Below, one piece after another: positions 1 to 11,163 of a stretch of 64,000 nt of DNA. Source of the stretch: Variovorax sp. 770b2. GTDB lineage: Bacteria; Pseudomonadota; Gammaproteobacteria; Burkholderiales; Burkholderiaceae_C. A model generated the notes under the pieces. That model saw only the letters and a list, made by a program, of their open reading frames with translations. It did no database searches and was not told the DNA's origin. The stretch lies in assembly GCF_900115685.1 (NCBI RefSeq), contig NZ_FOXJ01000002.1, positions 310,001 through 374,000 of the forward strand, given 5' to 3'. Every line of letters begins with the position of its first letter. The stretch's first letter is position 1. Position numbers and translations under genes: made by a program.

Positions 1-213
1 ACCTTCTCGCGCCAGATGCCGCGTGATGTGGATGTGCGCGGCGCTCACCTGGGCGCGCGCGGCGAGGTTCGAGAGGGCGAGCGGCACGTCCACGTCGTGC
101 GCCATCAGCGCCAGCACGCGCTCGTCGAAACGGCGCATCGCGTGGCCCAGCAGGCGGCCCAGGTGGGTCTGGCGCCAGGCGTCGGGATCGGTCGGGAAAG
201 CGGCTTCTGCCAT
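1..213 (-). CDS. MarR-type winged-helix regulator, N-terminal fragment
   Basis: The first 71 codons of a gene that continues beyond the left edge, read from an ATG at 213. The fragment begins MAEAAFPTDPDAWRQTHLGR. It has an amphipathic helix (about residues 17-42, GRLLGHAMRRFDERVLALM), then LALSNLAARAQVSAAHIHIT, which reads as the first part of a helix-turn-helix. This matches the start of MarR-family regulators, which pair through N-terminal helices and bind DNA with a winged helix. The gene is divergent from recA, so the recA promoter region lies between them. The ligand and targets cannot be inferred. The family call rests on this N-terminal part only; the wing is outside the window. Confidence 0.6.
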   Translation of the reverse strand, partial: MAEAAFPTDPDAWRQTHLGRLLGHAMRRFDERVLALMAHDVDVPLALSNLAARAQVSAAHIHITRHLAREG

Positions 214-250
214 GGTGCCAGATGGTAAAGCAAACTGACCAAAAAATGGG

Positions 251-295
251 TTTACTCGAATCCATCAGCCTCTACACTACTGTTCAAGCATCCAG
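251..295 (+). promoter_or_regulatory. recA: recA promoter with LexA (SOS) box
   Basis: A sigma-70-like promoter is visible: -35 TTTACT (251-256), 16 bp spacer, -10 TACACT (273-278). Just downstream, at the expected transcription start, lies CTGTTCAAGCATCCAG (280-295). This fits the LexA operator pattern CTG-N10-CAG, with one departure from CTGT-N8-ACAG. The position would let LexA block RNA polymerase. A strong Shine-Dalgarno AAGGAG (347-352) precedes the recA ATG. The operator match is seen directly; LexA control is known for recA in this class. Confidence 0.8.
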
Positions 296-360
296 CCTGT
301 GATTAAAAGCAGATGGATTGAAACCAGACACAAACCGTTGATTTTCAAGGAGATTTCCAC

Positions 361-1473
<1,113 letters not shown>

Positions 1474-1517
1474 GTTCTCGATAGCGGCCTTTCGCGGGCC
1501 GCGCGAGCGACCCCCGA

Positions 1518-1979
1518 ATGGCTTTCGGCGCCCCCTCCCTCAAAGGCCGTGCATTGCGGCTCCTGAGCCAGCGCGAGCATTCGCGCGCGGAGCTGGAGCG
1601 CAAGCTGGCAAAGCATGAAGAAGAACCCGGCACGCTGGCCCGTGCACTCGACGAGCTGGTGGCCAAGGACTTCATCAGCGAGCCGCGCGTCGTGGCCTCG
1701 GTGTTGAACCAGCGCGCCGCCCGATCGGGCGCGCTGCGGGTCAGGCAAGAGCTGCAGGCCAAGGGCATCGCGCCCGAGGCCATCGCCCAGGCGGTGGCCG
1801 GCCTGCAGGAGACGGAAGTCGAACGCGCCACGGCCCTGTGGCGCCGCCGCTTCGACGCTGCACCGGCCGATGCGAAGGAGCGGGCGAAGCAGATGCGATT
1901 CCTGATGGCGCGCGGTTTCTCGGGCGCCGTCGTGTCCAGGGTGCTCAGGAGCGATTTCGATGAAACAGCAGACGAATGA
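1518..1979 (+). CDS. recX: Regulatory protein RecX
   Basis: RecX caps and limits growth of RecA filaments. The 153-residue product consists of the three-helix tandem repeats typical of the family, with signature stretches ALRLLSQREHSRAELERKL near the start, and VLNQRAARSGALRVRQELQAKGI and KQMRFLMARGFSGAVVSRVL further on. It lies 44 bp downstream of recA and is probably co-transcribed with it from the LexA-controlled promoter, so it would be SOS-induced. Its last 20 nt overlap the start of the next gene in another frame, which suggests coupling. Confidence 0.95.
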   Translation: MAFGAPSLKGRALRLLSQREHSRAELERKLAKHEEEPGTLARALDELVAKDFISEPRVVASVLNQRAARSGALRVRQELQAKGIAPEAIAQAVAGLQETEVERATALWRRRFDAAPADAKERAKQMRFLMARGFSGAVVSRVLRSDFDETADE

Positions 1980-2391
1980 AGATCACGGCGTGCAGTCGCG
2001 CGTCATCACGCAGCGCGTGGCTTGCGAATGGCGCCGCGCCTACAAAGTTGCCGCCGATCCGGCGCGCCTGCCCGACTGGGCCAGCGGCCTCGCCAAGAGC
2101 GCGCTGCTGCCGCAGGGCGACCACTGGATCGTGCGCACGCCCGAGAGCGGCGATGCCCGCATGCGTTTCGCGCCCGCCAACGACTTCGGCGTGCTCGACC
2201 ACTGGGTCGCGCCCGAAGGCGTGCCGGAGGTCTATCTGCCGTTTCGCGTGATCGGCGTCGCGCCGGATGCCTGCGAACTGCAGTTCACGCTGCTGCGCCA
2301 GCCGCACATGGACGATGCGGCCTTCGAGCGCGATGCCGGCTGGATCGCGCGCGATCTGCAATCGCTGCAGCGGCTGCTCGAAGCGGACTGA
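1960..2391 (+). CDS. SRPBCC (START/polyketide-cyclase-like) family protein
   Basis: A 143-residue soluble protein. The pattern of a basic N-terminal strand (TQRVACEWRRAYKVAADPARLPDWASGLA), alternating strands (HWIVRTPESGDARMRFAPANDFGVLDHWV) and a long C-terminal helix (DDAAFERDAGWIARDLQSLQRLLE) is that of the helix-grip SRPBCC fold, which binds hydrophobic ligands. The ligand is unknown. The start codon at 1960 lies inside the 3' end of recX, and no better start in this frame gives a full fold, so it is probably translated from the recA-recX message. Fold call moderate; function unassigned. Confidence 0.65.
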   Translation: MKQQTNEDHGVQSRVITQRVACEWRRAYKVAADPARLPDWASGLAKSALLPQGDHWIVRTPESGDARMRFAPANDFGVLDHWVAPEGVPEVYLPFRVIGVAPDACELQFTLLRQPHMDDAAFERDAGWIARDLQSLQRLLEAD

Positions 2392-2504
2392 GCCGATCGC
2401 GCCTGTGGGAAGGTGGGGTGGGCGGTGCGGGGCGGCGATGGCATGATCTGCGGCGAGCGGCGTTGCATGCGCCGGTTTTCCAAAAAAATCCCGGAGGAGT
2501 CTTC

Positions 2505-3233
2505 ATGCCGTCTGAACCTGTCAGCCAACCGTCTCTCGTTCGCACCGGCGCCAAGGCCGGCCTCAGCTTCGCCGGCTCGGTCATCAAGGGCGTGCTGCTC
2601 GGCATCGTGCTCGGTGGCGGGGTCTTCTTTTTCTACCTGAGTCAGCTGAACGGGCCGGGCAATCCGGCGGCACGGGCCGGCGGTGCCGGGGCCATCGTGG
2701 CGCTCGTCACCTCGCCGCCGGTGCTGGTCGCGGTGCTTCTGCTCCTGTTCGTTGTCGTCTACGCGATGCTGGGCGTGCAGCAGGGGCGCGCCAAGGCGAT
2801 GCAGCACTTGGTCGCGGCGCGCGGCGAGGCGGTGTCGCAGCGGCTGGCCGGCGCCGTCGCGGGCCGCATCGAAGCGATGCCGCGCACGCACGGCGCGCTG
2901 CAGCGCACGGCCGACTGGCTGTCGGTCGACGCACTGACCAAGCAGCTCGCGCCGGTGCTGGGCGAGGGCAGGGCGGTGCGGTCGGTGGTGGCGTTCGTGG
3001 TGAACCGCCTGCCATTGAGCGACATGCTGGCCGAGTGGCAGCAAGGCCGCGTCGAACATGGCGAACCGGTGGCGGGGGAGGGCGTGGCGCAAGACCCGGC
3101 CTTGCGCGCGCTGCTCACGCGCCGCATCAACGAGACGCTGCAGGAGATGTCGACGCCGTCGCGCAAGCCGCTCTACATTGCGCTGGGCGCACACGCCGTC
3201 CTGCTGGGCGTGGGCCTCTGGCTCGTCAAGTAA
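2505..3233 (+). CDS. Conserved hypothetical membrane protein
   Basis: A 242-residue protein not recognised as a named family. It has an N-terminal hydrophobic helix (about residues 28-48, with VLLGIVLGGGVFFFYL), a second around 65-87 (VALVTSPPVLVAVLLLLFVVV), a long cytoplasmic or periplasmic alpha-helical region, and a C-terminal hydrophobic helix (YIALGAHAVLLGVGLWLV) that ends the protein. The ATG at 2505 is chosen because it has a near-perfect ribosome site GGAGGAG at 2493-2499; the open frame extends further upstream without such a site. It is convergent with argC. No function is inferred. Confidence 0.75.
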   Translation: MPSEPVSQPSLVRTGAKAGLSFAGSVIKGVLLGIVLGGGVFFFYLSQLNGPGNPAARAGGAGAIVALVTSPPVLVAVLLLLFVVVYAMLGVQQGRAKAMQHLVAARGEAVSQRLAGAVAGRIEAMPRTHGALQRTADWLSVDALTKQLAPVLGEGRAVRSVVAFVVNRLPLSDMLAEWQQGRVEHGEPVAGEGVAQDPALRALLTRRINETLQEMSTPSRKPLYIALGAHAVLLGVGLWLVK

Positions 3234-3255
3234 GAAAAGAAAAGGCGCGTGGCGC

Positions 3256-4179
3256 TCAGAGCGCCAGCATCAGCTTCAGGTTCTGCACCGCGGCGCCGCT
3301 GGCGCCCTTGCCGAGGTTGTCCAGGCGCGCGATCACCACGGCATGGCGGTGGTCTTCGTTCGGGAACACGCGGATCTCGAGCTGGTTGGTGTCGTTGAGC
3401 GCCAGCGCGTCGAGCTTGCCGTTGTCGGTGGGCGGCAGCACCTTCACGAACTGCTCGGGCGTGTTGCTGCGCGCGTAGTGCGCGGCAAGCGCGTCCTGCA
3501 GGTCGCCGGACTTCGGCCTGCCGGGCAGCAGGTCCAGATGCAGCGGCAACTGCACCAGCATGCCCTGCTTGAAATTGCCCACCGAAGGAATGAAGACGGG
3601 CCGGCGCGTGAGGCCGGTGTACGCCATGATTTCGGGAATGTGCTTGTGCTTGAGGCCCAGCGCGTAGGTCTCGAACAGCGGCGCCTTGCCGCTCTCGTAC
3701 TCTTCGATCATGGCCCGGCCGCCGCCCGAGTAGCCGCTCACCGAGGGCAGCGACACCGGAAAGTCGACCGGCAGGATGCCCGCATCGACCAGCGGACGCA
3801 CCATGGCGATGGCGCCGGTCGCGTAGCAACCGGGGTTGCCGACGCGGTCGGCCTGCGCCACGGCCTGCCAGTGGCCTTCGGCCAATTCGGGGAAGCCGAA
3901 CACCCAGCCGGGCGCCACGCGGTGCGCAGTGGAGGCGTCGATGATCTTGGGTTTCTTGCCGGACAGCTGATCGATCAGCGCGACGGATTCGCGGGCCGCG
4001 TCGTCGTGCAGGCAGAGCACCACGAGGTCGACGCTGGCCATCAACTCGCGCTTGGCGTTCACGTCTTTTCGCAACTCGGGTGCGATGCTCACGAGCTCGA
4101 CCTGGGGCATCGTCTGCAGCCGCTCGCGAATCTGAAGGCCGGTGGTGCCGGCTTCGCCGTCGATGAAAACCTTGGCCAT
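3256..4179 (-). CDS. argC: N-acetyl-gamma-glutamyl-phosphate reductase (type 2)
   Basis: It catalyses NADPH-dependent reduction of N-acetyl-glutamyl-phosphate to the semialdehyde, the third step of arginine synthesis. The 307-residue length and the N-terminus [21 protein letters not shown] are those of the shorter type-2 enzymes. The nucleotide-binding motif is GEAGTTG (residues 8-14). The catalytic cysteine is Cys118 in GNPGCYAT. The GYSGGGR loop and a late [25 protein letters not shown] segment close the active site. No other arg gene is adjacent. It is divergent from sucC, with about 200 bp between starts. Confidence 0.95.
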   Translation of the reverse strand: MAKVFIDGEAGTTGLQIRERLQTMPQVELVSIAPELRKDVNAKRELMASVDLVVLCLHDDAARESVALIDQLSGKKPKIIDASTAHRVAPGWVFGFPELAEGHWQAVAQADRVGNPGCYATGAIAMVRPLVDAGILPVDFPVSLPSVSGYSGGGRAMIEEYESGKAPLFETYALGLKHKHIPEIMAYTGLTRRPVFIPSVGNFKQGMLVQLPLHLDLLPGRPKSGDLQDALAAHYARSNTPEQFVKVLPPTDNGKLDALALNDTNQLEIRVFPNEDHRHAVVIARLDNLGKGASGAAVQNLKLMLAL

Positions 4180-4242
4180 ATCGGAGTATGCGTAGAGTGG
4201 CTAGAAGAAAGTACGTATTGACCGCAACCGCACGTCGAGTAT

Positions 4243-4317
4243 TGGTGCGGCGCACCATGATACAGTCCGCGGTTGTTCGCCGCCCCCAGCCGTCAGGCTG
4301 CCGTCGCCCGCGAACAA
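4243..4317 (+). repeat. Inverted repeats in the argC-sucC intergenic region and sucC leader
   Basis: Two structures are visible. TGGTGC-GGC-GCACCA (4243-4257) is a perfect 6-bp inverted repeat just before a possible extended -10 (TGATACAGT, 4258-4266). A longer nested hairpin follows at 4273-4317: outer arms TTGTTCGC (4273-4280) and GCGAACAA (4310-4317) enclose an inner stem CAGCC-GTCA-GGCTG (4287-4300). It ends 64 nt before the sucC ATG and has no T-run, so it is not a simple terminator. If the message starts near 4272, it would form the 5' end of the sucCD mRNA. Confidence 0.5.
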
Positions 4318-4381
4318 CAGAGCAGAAACAGCCTCCCCAGATCTCCCGTTCTCAACCTCCTCCTTCCGAGAGACAACCCTC

Positions 4382-5548
<1,167 letters not shown>

Positions 5549-5558
5549 GGAACAAGTC

Positions 5559-6452
5559 ATGTCGATCTACATCAACAAAGACACCAAAGTCATCACCCAA
5601 GGCATCACCGGCAAGACCGGCCAGTTCCACACCGAGAAGTGCCAGGAATACGCGAACGGCAAGAACGCCTTCGTGGCGGGCGTGAACCCGAAGAAGGCCG
5701 GCGAGTCGATCTTCAACATCCCGATCTTCGGTTCGGTGAAGGAAGCCGCTTCGCAAACCGGCGCCACCGTGTCGGTGATCTACGTGCCGCCGGCAGGCGC
5801 CGCGGCCGCCATCTGGGAAGCCGTCGAAGCCGACCTGGACCTGGCGATCTGCATCACCGAAGGCATCCCGGTTCGCGACATGCTCGAAGTGCGCAACAAG
5901 ATGAAGGCCAAGGAAGCGGCCGGCGGCAAGAAGACCTTGCTGCTGGGCCCGAACTGCCCCGGCCTCATAACGCCCGACGAAATCAAGATCGGCATCATGC
6001 CCGGCCACATCCACCGCAAGGGCCGCATCGGCGTGGTCTCGCGCTCGGGCACGCTGACGTATGAAGCCGTGGCTCAACTGACCGAGATCGGCCTCGGCCA
6101 ATCGTCGGCGGTGGGCATTGGCGGCGACCCGATCAACGGCCTGAAGCACATCGACGTGATGAAGGCCTTCAACGACGATCCGGACACCGACGCCGTGATC
6201 ATGATCGGCGAAATCGGCGGCCCCGACGAAGCCGACGCCGCCCGCTGGTGCAAGGAACACATGAAGAAGCCGGTCGTCGGCTTCATCGCCGGTGTCACCG
6301 CTCCTCCCGGCAAGCGCATGGGCCACGCCGGCGCGCTGATCTCGGGCGGTGCCGACACGGCCGATGCCAAGCTCGCCATCATGGAAGAGTCCGGCTTCAC
6401 CGTGACGCGCAATTTCTCGGAACTGGCCAAGCTGCTCAAGGCCAGGCTCTAA
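5559..6452 (+). CDS. sucD: Succinyl-CoA synthetase subunit alpha
   Basis: The CoA-binding alpha chain, carrying the phosphorylated histidine. It has 297 residues. The N-terminal Rossmann domain begins [20 protein letters not shown], with VGTGK-like TGKTGQFH as CoA site. The ligase domain has GPNCPGLI, the [11 protein letters not shown] loop, and the active-site histidine in [14 protein letters not shown] (about residue 250). It is the second gene of the sucCD operon, closed by the rho-independent terminator at 6508-6543, so no other TCA gene is co-transcribed here. Confidence 0.98.
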   Translation: MSIYINKDTKVITQGITGKTGQFHTEKCQEYANGKNAFVAGVNPKKAGESIFNIPIFGSVKEAASQTGATVSVIYVPPAGAAAAIWEAVEADLDLAICITEGIPVRDMLEVRNKMKAKEAAGGKKTLLLGPNCPGLITPDEIKIGIMPGHIHRKGRIGVVSRSGTLTYEAVAQLTEIGLGQSSAVGIGGDPINGLKHIDVMKAFNDDPDTDAVIMIGEIGGPDEADAARWCKEHMKKPVVGFIAGVTAPPGKRMGHAGALISGGADTADAKLAIMEESGFTVTRNFSELAKLLKARL

Positions 6453-6507
6453 GAGACGGCTGCAGGACACCGGCCACAGAGCCGGGTCATGCGAGGACCA
6501 CAGAAAT

Positions 6508-6543
6508 AAAAAAGCGCCCGCACTGGATTGCGGGCGCTTTTTT
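6508..6543 (+). terminator. Rho-independent terminator of sucCD
   Basis: A perfect 9-bp GC-rich stem GCGCCCGCA (6514-6522) / TGCGGGCGC (6529-6537) with a 6-nt loop, flanked by six A and six T. It lies 55 bp after sucD and 28 bp before the terC start. The symmetric A and T runs mean it could act in both directions. Confidence 0.92.
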
Positions 6544-6570
6544 CAAATAAAACACAGTGGGATCAGAGAC

Positions 6571-7254
6571 ATGGAACTCCTTCAAAGCACAGATTTCTGG
6601 ATCGGTCTGGTCAAGATCATCTGGATCAACATCATTCTTTCGGGCGACAACGCCGTGGTGATTGCCATGGCTGCCCGGTCGTTGCCACCCGCGCAACAGA
6701 AAAAGGCCGTGCTGTTCGGCTCGGGCGCGGCCGTGGTGCTGCGGATCGTGCTGACGGTGGTGGCCGCCAAGCTGCTGGCGCTGCCTTACCTTCAGATCAT
6801 CGGCGGCATCCTGCTGCTGTGGATCGGCCTGCAGCTCCTGGGTGAAGAAGACGAGGGCGAGGGCGAGTCCAAGGAATACGGCAGCATGATGACTGCGGTG
6901 CGCACCATCCTCCTGGCCGACCTGGTGATGAGCCTGGACAACGTGATCGCCGTTGCGGCAGCCGCGCAGGGCAGCATGGTTCTGCTGATCCTGGGCCTGG
7001 CGATCAGCATTCCCTTGGTCATTTTCGGCAGCACCCTCATGATCAAGCTCATGGAACGCTTCCCGATCATCGTCATGCTGGGTGCCGCGCTGATCGGCTG
7101 GGTCGGCGGCGAAACCATCGTGAGCGACGTCGCGCTGCGCGACGTGCTGGTGGCCAACCCCTGGTTGCACTATGCAGCGGCTGCGGCCGGTGCGGTGTTC
7201 GTCGTGGCCGTGGGCCGCTTGCTGCAACGGCGTTCGCACGCCGCTGCACACTGA
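6571..7254 (+). CDS. TerC family integral membrane protein (YjbE-like metal transporter)
   Basis: A 227-residue inner-membrane protein with about seven hydrophobic helices. It shows the two TerC signature repeats: SGDNAVVIAMAARSLPP near residue 25, and LVMSLDNVIAVAAAAQG near 120. The Asp-Asn pairs are proposed metal ligands in this family, whose members include manganese exporters. It lies just downstream of the sucCD terminator, and 28 bp before a PP2C phosphatase gene. No riboswitch is seen in its short leader, unlike the second terC gene at 26824-27570. Substrate not determined. Confidence 0.85.
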   Translation: MELLQSTDFWIGLVKIIWINIILSGDNAVVIAMAARSLPPAQQKKAVLFGSGAAVVLRIVLTVVAAKLLALPYLQIIGGILLLWIGLQLLGEEDEGEGESKEYGSMMTAVRTILLADLVMSLDNVIAVAAAAQGSMVLLILGLAISIPLVIFGSTLMIKLMERFPIIVMLGAALIGWVGGETIVSDVALRDVLVANPWLHYAAAAAGAVFVVAVGRLLQRRSHAAAH

Positions 7255-7282
7255 GCGTTCGCTCGGCCGACGCCTGCAGACC

Positions 7283-8092
7283 ATGGCGAGCGTCGGCGCT
7301 TCCCTTTTCTCGAGCCGGCCGGCGCTGTGCTGGGAGTTCGCGGCGCTGACCGATGTCGGGCGCGTGCGCGCCCACAACGAAGACGCCGTTCATGTCGATC
7401 CCGAGCTCGGGATCGCCGTGCTGGCCGACGGCATGGGCGGCTACAAGGGCGGCGAGGTGGCCAGCGCCATGGCCGTTTCGCTGCTGCACGCCAGCTTCGC
7501 CCGCTGGTTCGCCCAGGCCGGGCTCCAAGCGCCGGCGCGCGTGGTGCGCCGGGCGCTGCAGGCCGCCACGGACGAGGCCAATGCGTCGATCCTGCATGCC
7601 GGCACGACCAACGCGGAGCTGCAGGGCATGGGAACGACGCTGGTGCTGGCGGCTTTCCGGCCCCAGCGCGTGCTGGTCGGCCACATCGGCGACTCGCGCT
7701 GCTATCGGCTGCGCAACAACAAGCTGGAATTGCTCACGCGCGACCATTCGCTGCGCCAGCAGCAACTGGACGCCGGCGCCATCACCGCCGAGGAAGCGCT
7801 GAATTCGCCCACCCGCAACCTCGTGACCCGGGCGGTCGGCGTGGAGGCCCAGGTCTTGCTGGAGATGCATGAGCACAGCGCAAGACCCGGCGATCTCTAT
7901 ATGCTTTGCTCCGACGGGTTGAGCGAGATGATCACGGATGCGCAGCTTTTCACGCTTTTAGGACACGATGTCGGCCTTCAGAAAAAAGCACAACTTTTGG
8001 TTGCAATTGCAAACGACAATGGCGGCCGGGACAACATTTCGGTTGTTCTGGCAAGGGCGGACGTTGGCGACACGTCCCGGATGGCCAGGTAG
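7283..8092 (+). CDS. PP2C-type serine/threonine protein phosphatase
   Basis: A 269-residue soluble phosphatase of the bacterial Stp/PP2C kind, removing phosphate from Ser/Thr in a Mn2+/Mg2+-dependent reaction. Motifs in order: DVGRVRAHNEDAV (about residues 24-36, metal-binding Asp region), LADGMGGYKGGEVAS (about 47-61), GMGTTLVLA, VGHIGDSRCYRL, LTRDHSL, LYMLCSDGLSEM, and ANDNGGRDNISVVLA near the C-terminus. The start at 7283 gives the standard N-terminus. It is the first gene of a set with an FHA protein and an adenylate cyclase. No Ser/Thr kinase is encoded nearby. Confidence 0.9.
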   Translation: MASVGASLFSSRPALCWEFAALTDVGRVRAHNEDAVHVDPELGIAVLADGMGGYKGGEVASAMAVSLLHASFARWFAQAGLQAPARVVRRALQAATDEANASILHAGTTNAELQGMGTTLVLAAFRPQRVLVGHIGDSRCYRLRNNKLELLTRDHSLRQQQLDAGAITAEEALNSPTRNLVTRAVGVEAQVLLEMHEHSARPGDLYMLCSDGLSEMITDAQLFTLLGHDVGLQKKAQLLVAIANDNGGRDNISVVLARADVGDTSRMAR

Positions 8093-8158
8093 CAGGCCCC
8101 GGCGGCAACCAGCCGTCCGGCTTGCGCTCGATACAGTTTTGCACTTGGGGAGCCGGCA

Positions 8159-8836
8159 ATGCCGAAGATGATCATTTCGGTCGATGGCGTGGTCATCGGA
8201 CAAGTGGCGCTCGCCAAGGACCGCACGACGCTGGGCCGGCGCGCCTACAACGACATCGTGATCGACAATCTGGCGGTCAGCGGCGAGCATGCCGTGCTGC
8301 ACATGAGCGGTGGCGAAGTCCAAATTGAAGATCTCAACAGCACCAACGGCACCTACGTCAACGCGCTGGCCATCCAGAAGCAGACGCTCAAGGACAACGA
8401 CGTCGTCGAGGTCGGTGGTTGCCGCATCCACTTTCGCGCCCGCAGCAACCTGGCCATCGGCCCCGGCTCGGCGCGCAGTGCCCCGGGCGAGTTCTCCACG
8501 TCCATTCCGCTCTCGTCGGCGCCCACTGAATCCGGCGCGCTCATCGAGCTGGGCATCCCAATGCTTCGCGTACTCTCCGGTAGCGGCCACGCCCCGAATG
8601 GCCAGGATGGCCCGGACGCCCAGGACGTGCCGCTGCAGAAGGTGGTCACCACCATCGGCAAGCCCGGCGTCGCCGTCGCGGTCGTCACGCGCCGCCGGCA
8701 GGGCTACGTGGCCGCCAGCGTCATGGGCAACGTCACGCTCAACGGCGCGGTGCTCGGCACCGACGCCGTCGCATTGCAGGAGCGCGACGTGCTCGAACTC
8801 GGCGGCGTCACGCGCATGCAGTTCGTCCGGGTCTGA
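8159..8836 (+). CDS. FHA domain protein
   Basis: 225 residues. The N-terminal FHA domain (about residues 20-90) has all core motifs: TTLGRR (phosphothreonine-binding Arg), the SGEHA loop with Ser and His, and LNSTNGTYVN. FHA domains bind phosphothreonine peptides. The C-terminal half (after a Ser/Pro-rich linker, about residues 100-130) again shows beta-rich sequence with TIGKPG, VMGNVTLNGAVLG and LELGGVTRMQFVRV. It looks like a second, degenerate FHA-like fold. It follows the PP2C phosphatase by 66 bp with a GGGGAG ribosome site, and precedes the cyclase by 48 bp. It is likely a phospho-dependent adaptor in that module. Confidence 0.9.
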   Translation: MPKMIISVDGVVIGQVALAKDRTTLGRRAYNDIVIDNLAVSGEHAVLHMSGGEVQIEDLNSTNGTYVNALAIQKQTLKDNDVVEVGGCRIHFRARSNLAIGPGSARSAPGEFSTSIPLSSAPTESGALIELGIPMLRVLSGSGHAPNGQDGPDAQDVPLQKVVTTIGKPGVAVAVVTRRRQGYVAASVMGNVTLNGAVLGTDAVALQERDVLELGGVTRMQFVRV

Positions 8837-8884
8837 GCCTTTTCTTTTTTACCTGCGCAGCACGGGCCGCCTGAGCGAGACCTC

Positions 8885-11134
8885 ATGAAAGCGCTGCGGC
8901 GGCACTGGCCGCGCATTGCCATCACGCTGCTGCCGGTTCTGCTGGCGCTGGCGCATGCCACCGGCATCTGGCAGCTGACGGCGTTCGAGCGCCTCGATCA
9001 CCTGATCTACGACATCCGCCTGCGTGCCACCATGCCGCGCACGCTGGACACGCGCGTCGTGATCGTCGACGTCGACGATGTGAGCCTCGCGCGCCAGGGG
9101 CAGTGGCCCTGGGCACGCAACACGATGGCCCGCCTCACGACCGAGCTCCTGGTCCGCCAGCAGGTGGCCGTGCTCGGGTTCGACGTCATGTTCCTGGAGC
9201 CCGACCGCAGCTCCAGCACCGAGAGGCTGCGCCAGATCGCGAGCGGGCCGCTGCGCAACATGCCGGGTCTTGCCGCCGAAATCGAACGGCTCGCGCCCAC
9301 GCTCGACCACGACATCACGTTCGCCGGGGCGCTGCGCAACCGGCCGGTCGCGCTCGGCTACTACTTCACCCGGACGCCGACGCCGAGCGCAAAAGGGCAA
9401 TTGCCGGCGGCGCCGCTGCTGCCGCCCGGCACCTTTCCGGGAGGCACCGCCTACGCCACGGGCTGGAACGGTTTCGGCGCCAGCCTGCCGATGCTGGCGC
9501 AGGCCGCGCCCGCCGCGGGTTTCCTCAACACGCTGGTCGGGGAGACCGGCGACGGCGCCATTCGCAGCGTGCCGCTCATCGCGCGCTACGAAGGCGACCA
9601 CGCGCAGCCGGGGTATTACGAATCGCTGGGCCTTGCCGTCTACCGGCTCGCGAACGGGTCGCCGCCGGTGCGCCCGCTCCTGGCGCCGGGCGGCGGCGTG
9701 CCGCGGCTCGACTCGCTGGCGATGGGGCGCCTGCGCATCCCCGTCGATGAAACCGCCAGCATGCAGGTGCCGTTTCGCGGACCCGGTGGCGCGACCGGGG
9801 GGTCGTTCCGCTACATAGCGGCCGCCGATGTGGTCGAAGGCCGGCTCGCGCCCGGCGAGCTGAAGGACAAGATCGTGCTCATGGGCGCGACCGCGCCGGG
9901 CCTGCAGGACCTGCGCGCGACGCCGGTGGGCGCGGCGTTTCCGGGCGTCGAGGTGCACGCCAACATCGTCTCGGGCCTGCTCGATCAGCGCCTGCTCGCC
10001 GTGCCGGACTACGCGCCCGGCTACGAGGTGCTGACGGTGCTGATCGCGGGGCTCGTGCTGGCATTCGGACTGTCGCTGCTGTCGGCGCCGCGGGCCGTGC
10101 TGCTGGGCGCGGGAACGGCCGCGGTGCTGGTCGCGCTGAACACCTGGCTCTATGCGAGCCACAGCCTCGTGCTGCCGCTCGCCTCGGCGCTCGTCATGGT
10201 GGCGCTGGCCTTCGCGCTCAACATGAGTTGGGGCTACTTCGTCGAGTCGCGCACGCGGCGCGGGCTGGTGCGGCTCTTCGGGACCTACGTGCCGCCGCAG
10301 CTGGTCAATGAAATGCTGCAGCGCCCGGGCCGCTACAGCATGCGCGCCGAGAGCAAGGAAATGACCGTGCTGTTCTGCGACATGCGCGACTTCACGCGCC
10401 TGTCGGAGCAGATGGCGCCGGCCGAACTGCAGGCCTTCCTGAACACCGTTTTCAGCCGGCTCACCAACGTGATCAGCGCGCACCGCGGCACCGTGGACAA
10501 GTACATGGGCGATTGCGTCATGGCTTTCTGGGGCGCGCCGATCGACACGCCCGACCACGCCGCGCTGGCCGTGCGCGCGGCGCTGGACATGGCCGATGCC
10601 GTGCGCGACATGAACCGGATCCACCGCGCGGGCGGGCGCCCCGAAATCAGCGTGGGCATCGGCATCAACAGCGGCGTGATGAGCGTCGGCGACATGGGCT
10701 CGACCGCGCGCCGCAGCTACACCGTGGTCGGCGACGCGGTCAACCTCGCGTCGCGGCTGGAGGGCCTCAGCGGGCACTACGGCGTCGAAGTCGTGGCCAG
10801 CGGAACGACGCGCGACCTGACGCCCGGCTACACCTGGCAGGAGCTGGACAGCGTGCTCGTCAAAGGCAAGGCGCAGGCCGTGGCCATCTTCACGCCGCTC
10901 ACCACGGAAGCGGCCATTGCGGCGCAGCGCACGGGGCAGCTCCAGCGGTGGGCGCAGGTGCTGGCGGCCTACCGCCGCCAGGATTGGGCCGTGGGCCGAA
11001 ACTTGCTCGCTCCCCTGCTCGCCGCGGATGCCAAAAAAGTCCTTTACCAGCTCTACGCCCAGCGATTAGCCTCGATGGCGTTGCGTCCGCAAGACCCGGG
11101 CTGGGACGGCGCAACCCGGTTCGAAACCAAATGA
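8885..11134 (+). CDS. CHASE2-domain class III adenylate cyclase
   Basis: A 749-residue membrane enzyme. A signal-anchor helix (about residues 10-30) is followed by an extracytoplasmic CHASE2 sensor (about 35-380, including YDIRLRATMPR and VVIVDVDDVSLARQGQWPW). Three hydrophobic helices (about 380-450) and a cytoplasmic class III cyclase domain (about 490-670) follow. The catalytic set is complete: metal Asp in LFCDMRDF and in YMGDCVMAFW, purine-specifying Lys in DKYMGD and Thr in SYTVVGDAVN, and transition-state Asn/Arg in NLASRLE. This predicts cAMP rather than cGMP synthesis. Its stop overlaps an in-frame ATG of the next gene (ATGA, 11131-11134). Confidence 0.93.
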   Translation: MKALRRHWPRIAITLLPVLLALAHATGIWQLTAFERLDHLIYDIRLRATMPRTLDTRVVIVDVDDVSLARQGQWPWARNTMARLTTELLVRQQVAVLGFDVMFLEPDRSSSTERLRQIASGPLRNMPGLAAEIERLAPTLDHDITFAGALRNRPVALGYYFTRTPTPSAKGQLPAAPLLPPGTFPGGTAYATGWNGFGASLPMLAQAAPAAGFLNTLVGETGDGAIRSVPLIARYEGDHAQPGYYESLGLAVYRLANGSPPVRPLLAPGGGVPRLDSLAMGRLRIPVDETASMQVPFRGPGGATGGSFRYIAAADVVEGRLAPGELKDKIVLMGATAPGLQDLRATPVGAAFPGVEVHANIVSGLLDQRLLAVPDYAPGYEVLTVLIAGLVLAFGLSLLSAPRAVLLGAGTAAVLVALNTWLYASHSLVLPLASALVMVALAFALNMSWGYFVESRTRRGLVRLFGTYVPPQLVNEMLQRPGRYSMRAESKEMTVLFCDMRDFTRLSEQMAPAELQAFLNTVFSRLTNVISAHRGTVDKYMGDCVMAFWGAPIDTPDHAALAVRAALDMADAVRDMNRIHRAGGRPEISVGIGINSGVMSVGDMGSTARRSYTVVGDAVNLASRLEGLSGHYGVEVVASGTTRDLTPGYTWQELDSVLVKGKAQAVAIFTPLTTEAAIAAQRTGQLQRWAQVLAAYRRQDWAVGRNLLAPLLAADAKKVLYQLYAQRLASMALRPQDPGWDGATRFETK

Positions 11135-11163
11135 CGACAGACACAGACGAGGGGTCTCTCACA

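Noticed and set aside
6453..6570. Possible second manganese riboswitch before the first terC gene
   Set aside because: Only the sucCD terminator and a short leader are present; GGGGAGTAG and GTCGTCA elements are absent.
8849..10777. 642-codon minus-strand frame opposite the cyclase gene
   Set aside because: Composition typical of an antisense shadow; all catalytic motifs are on the plus strand.
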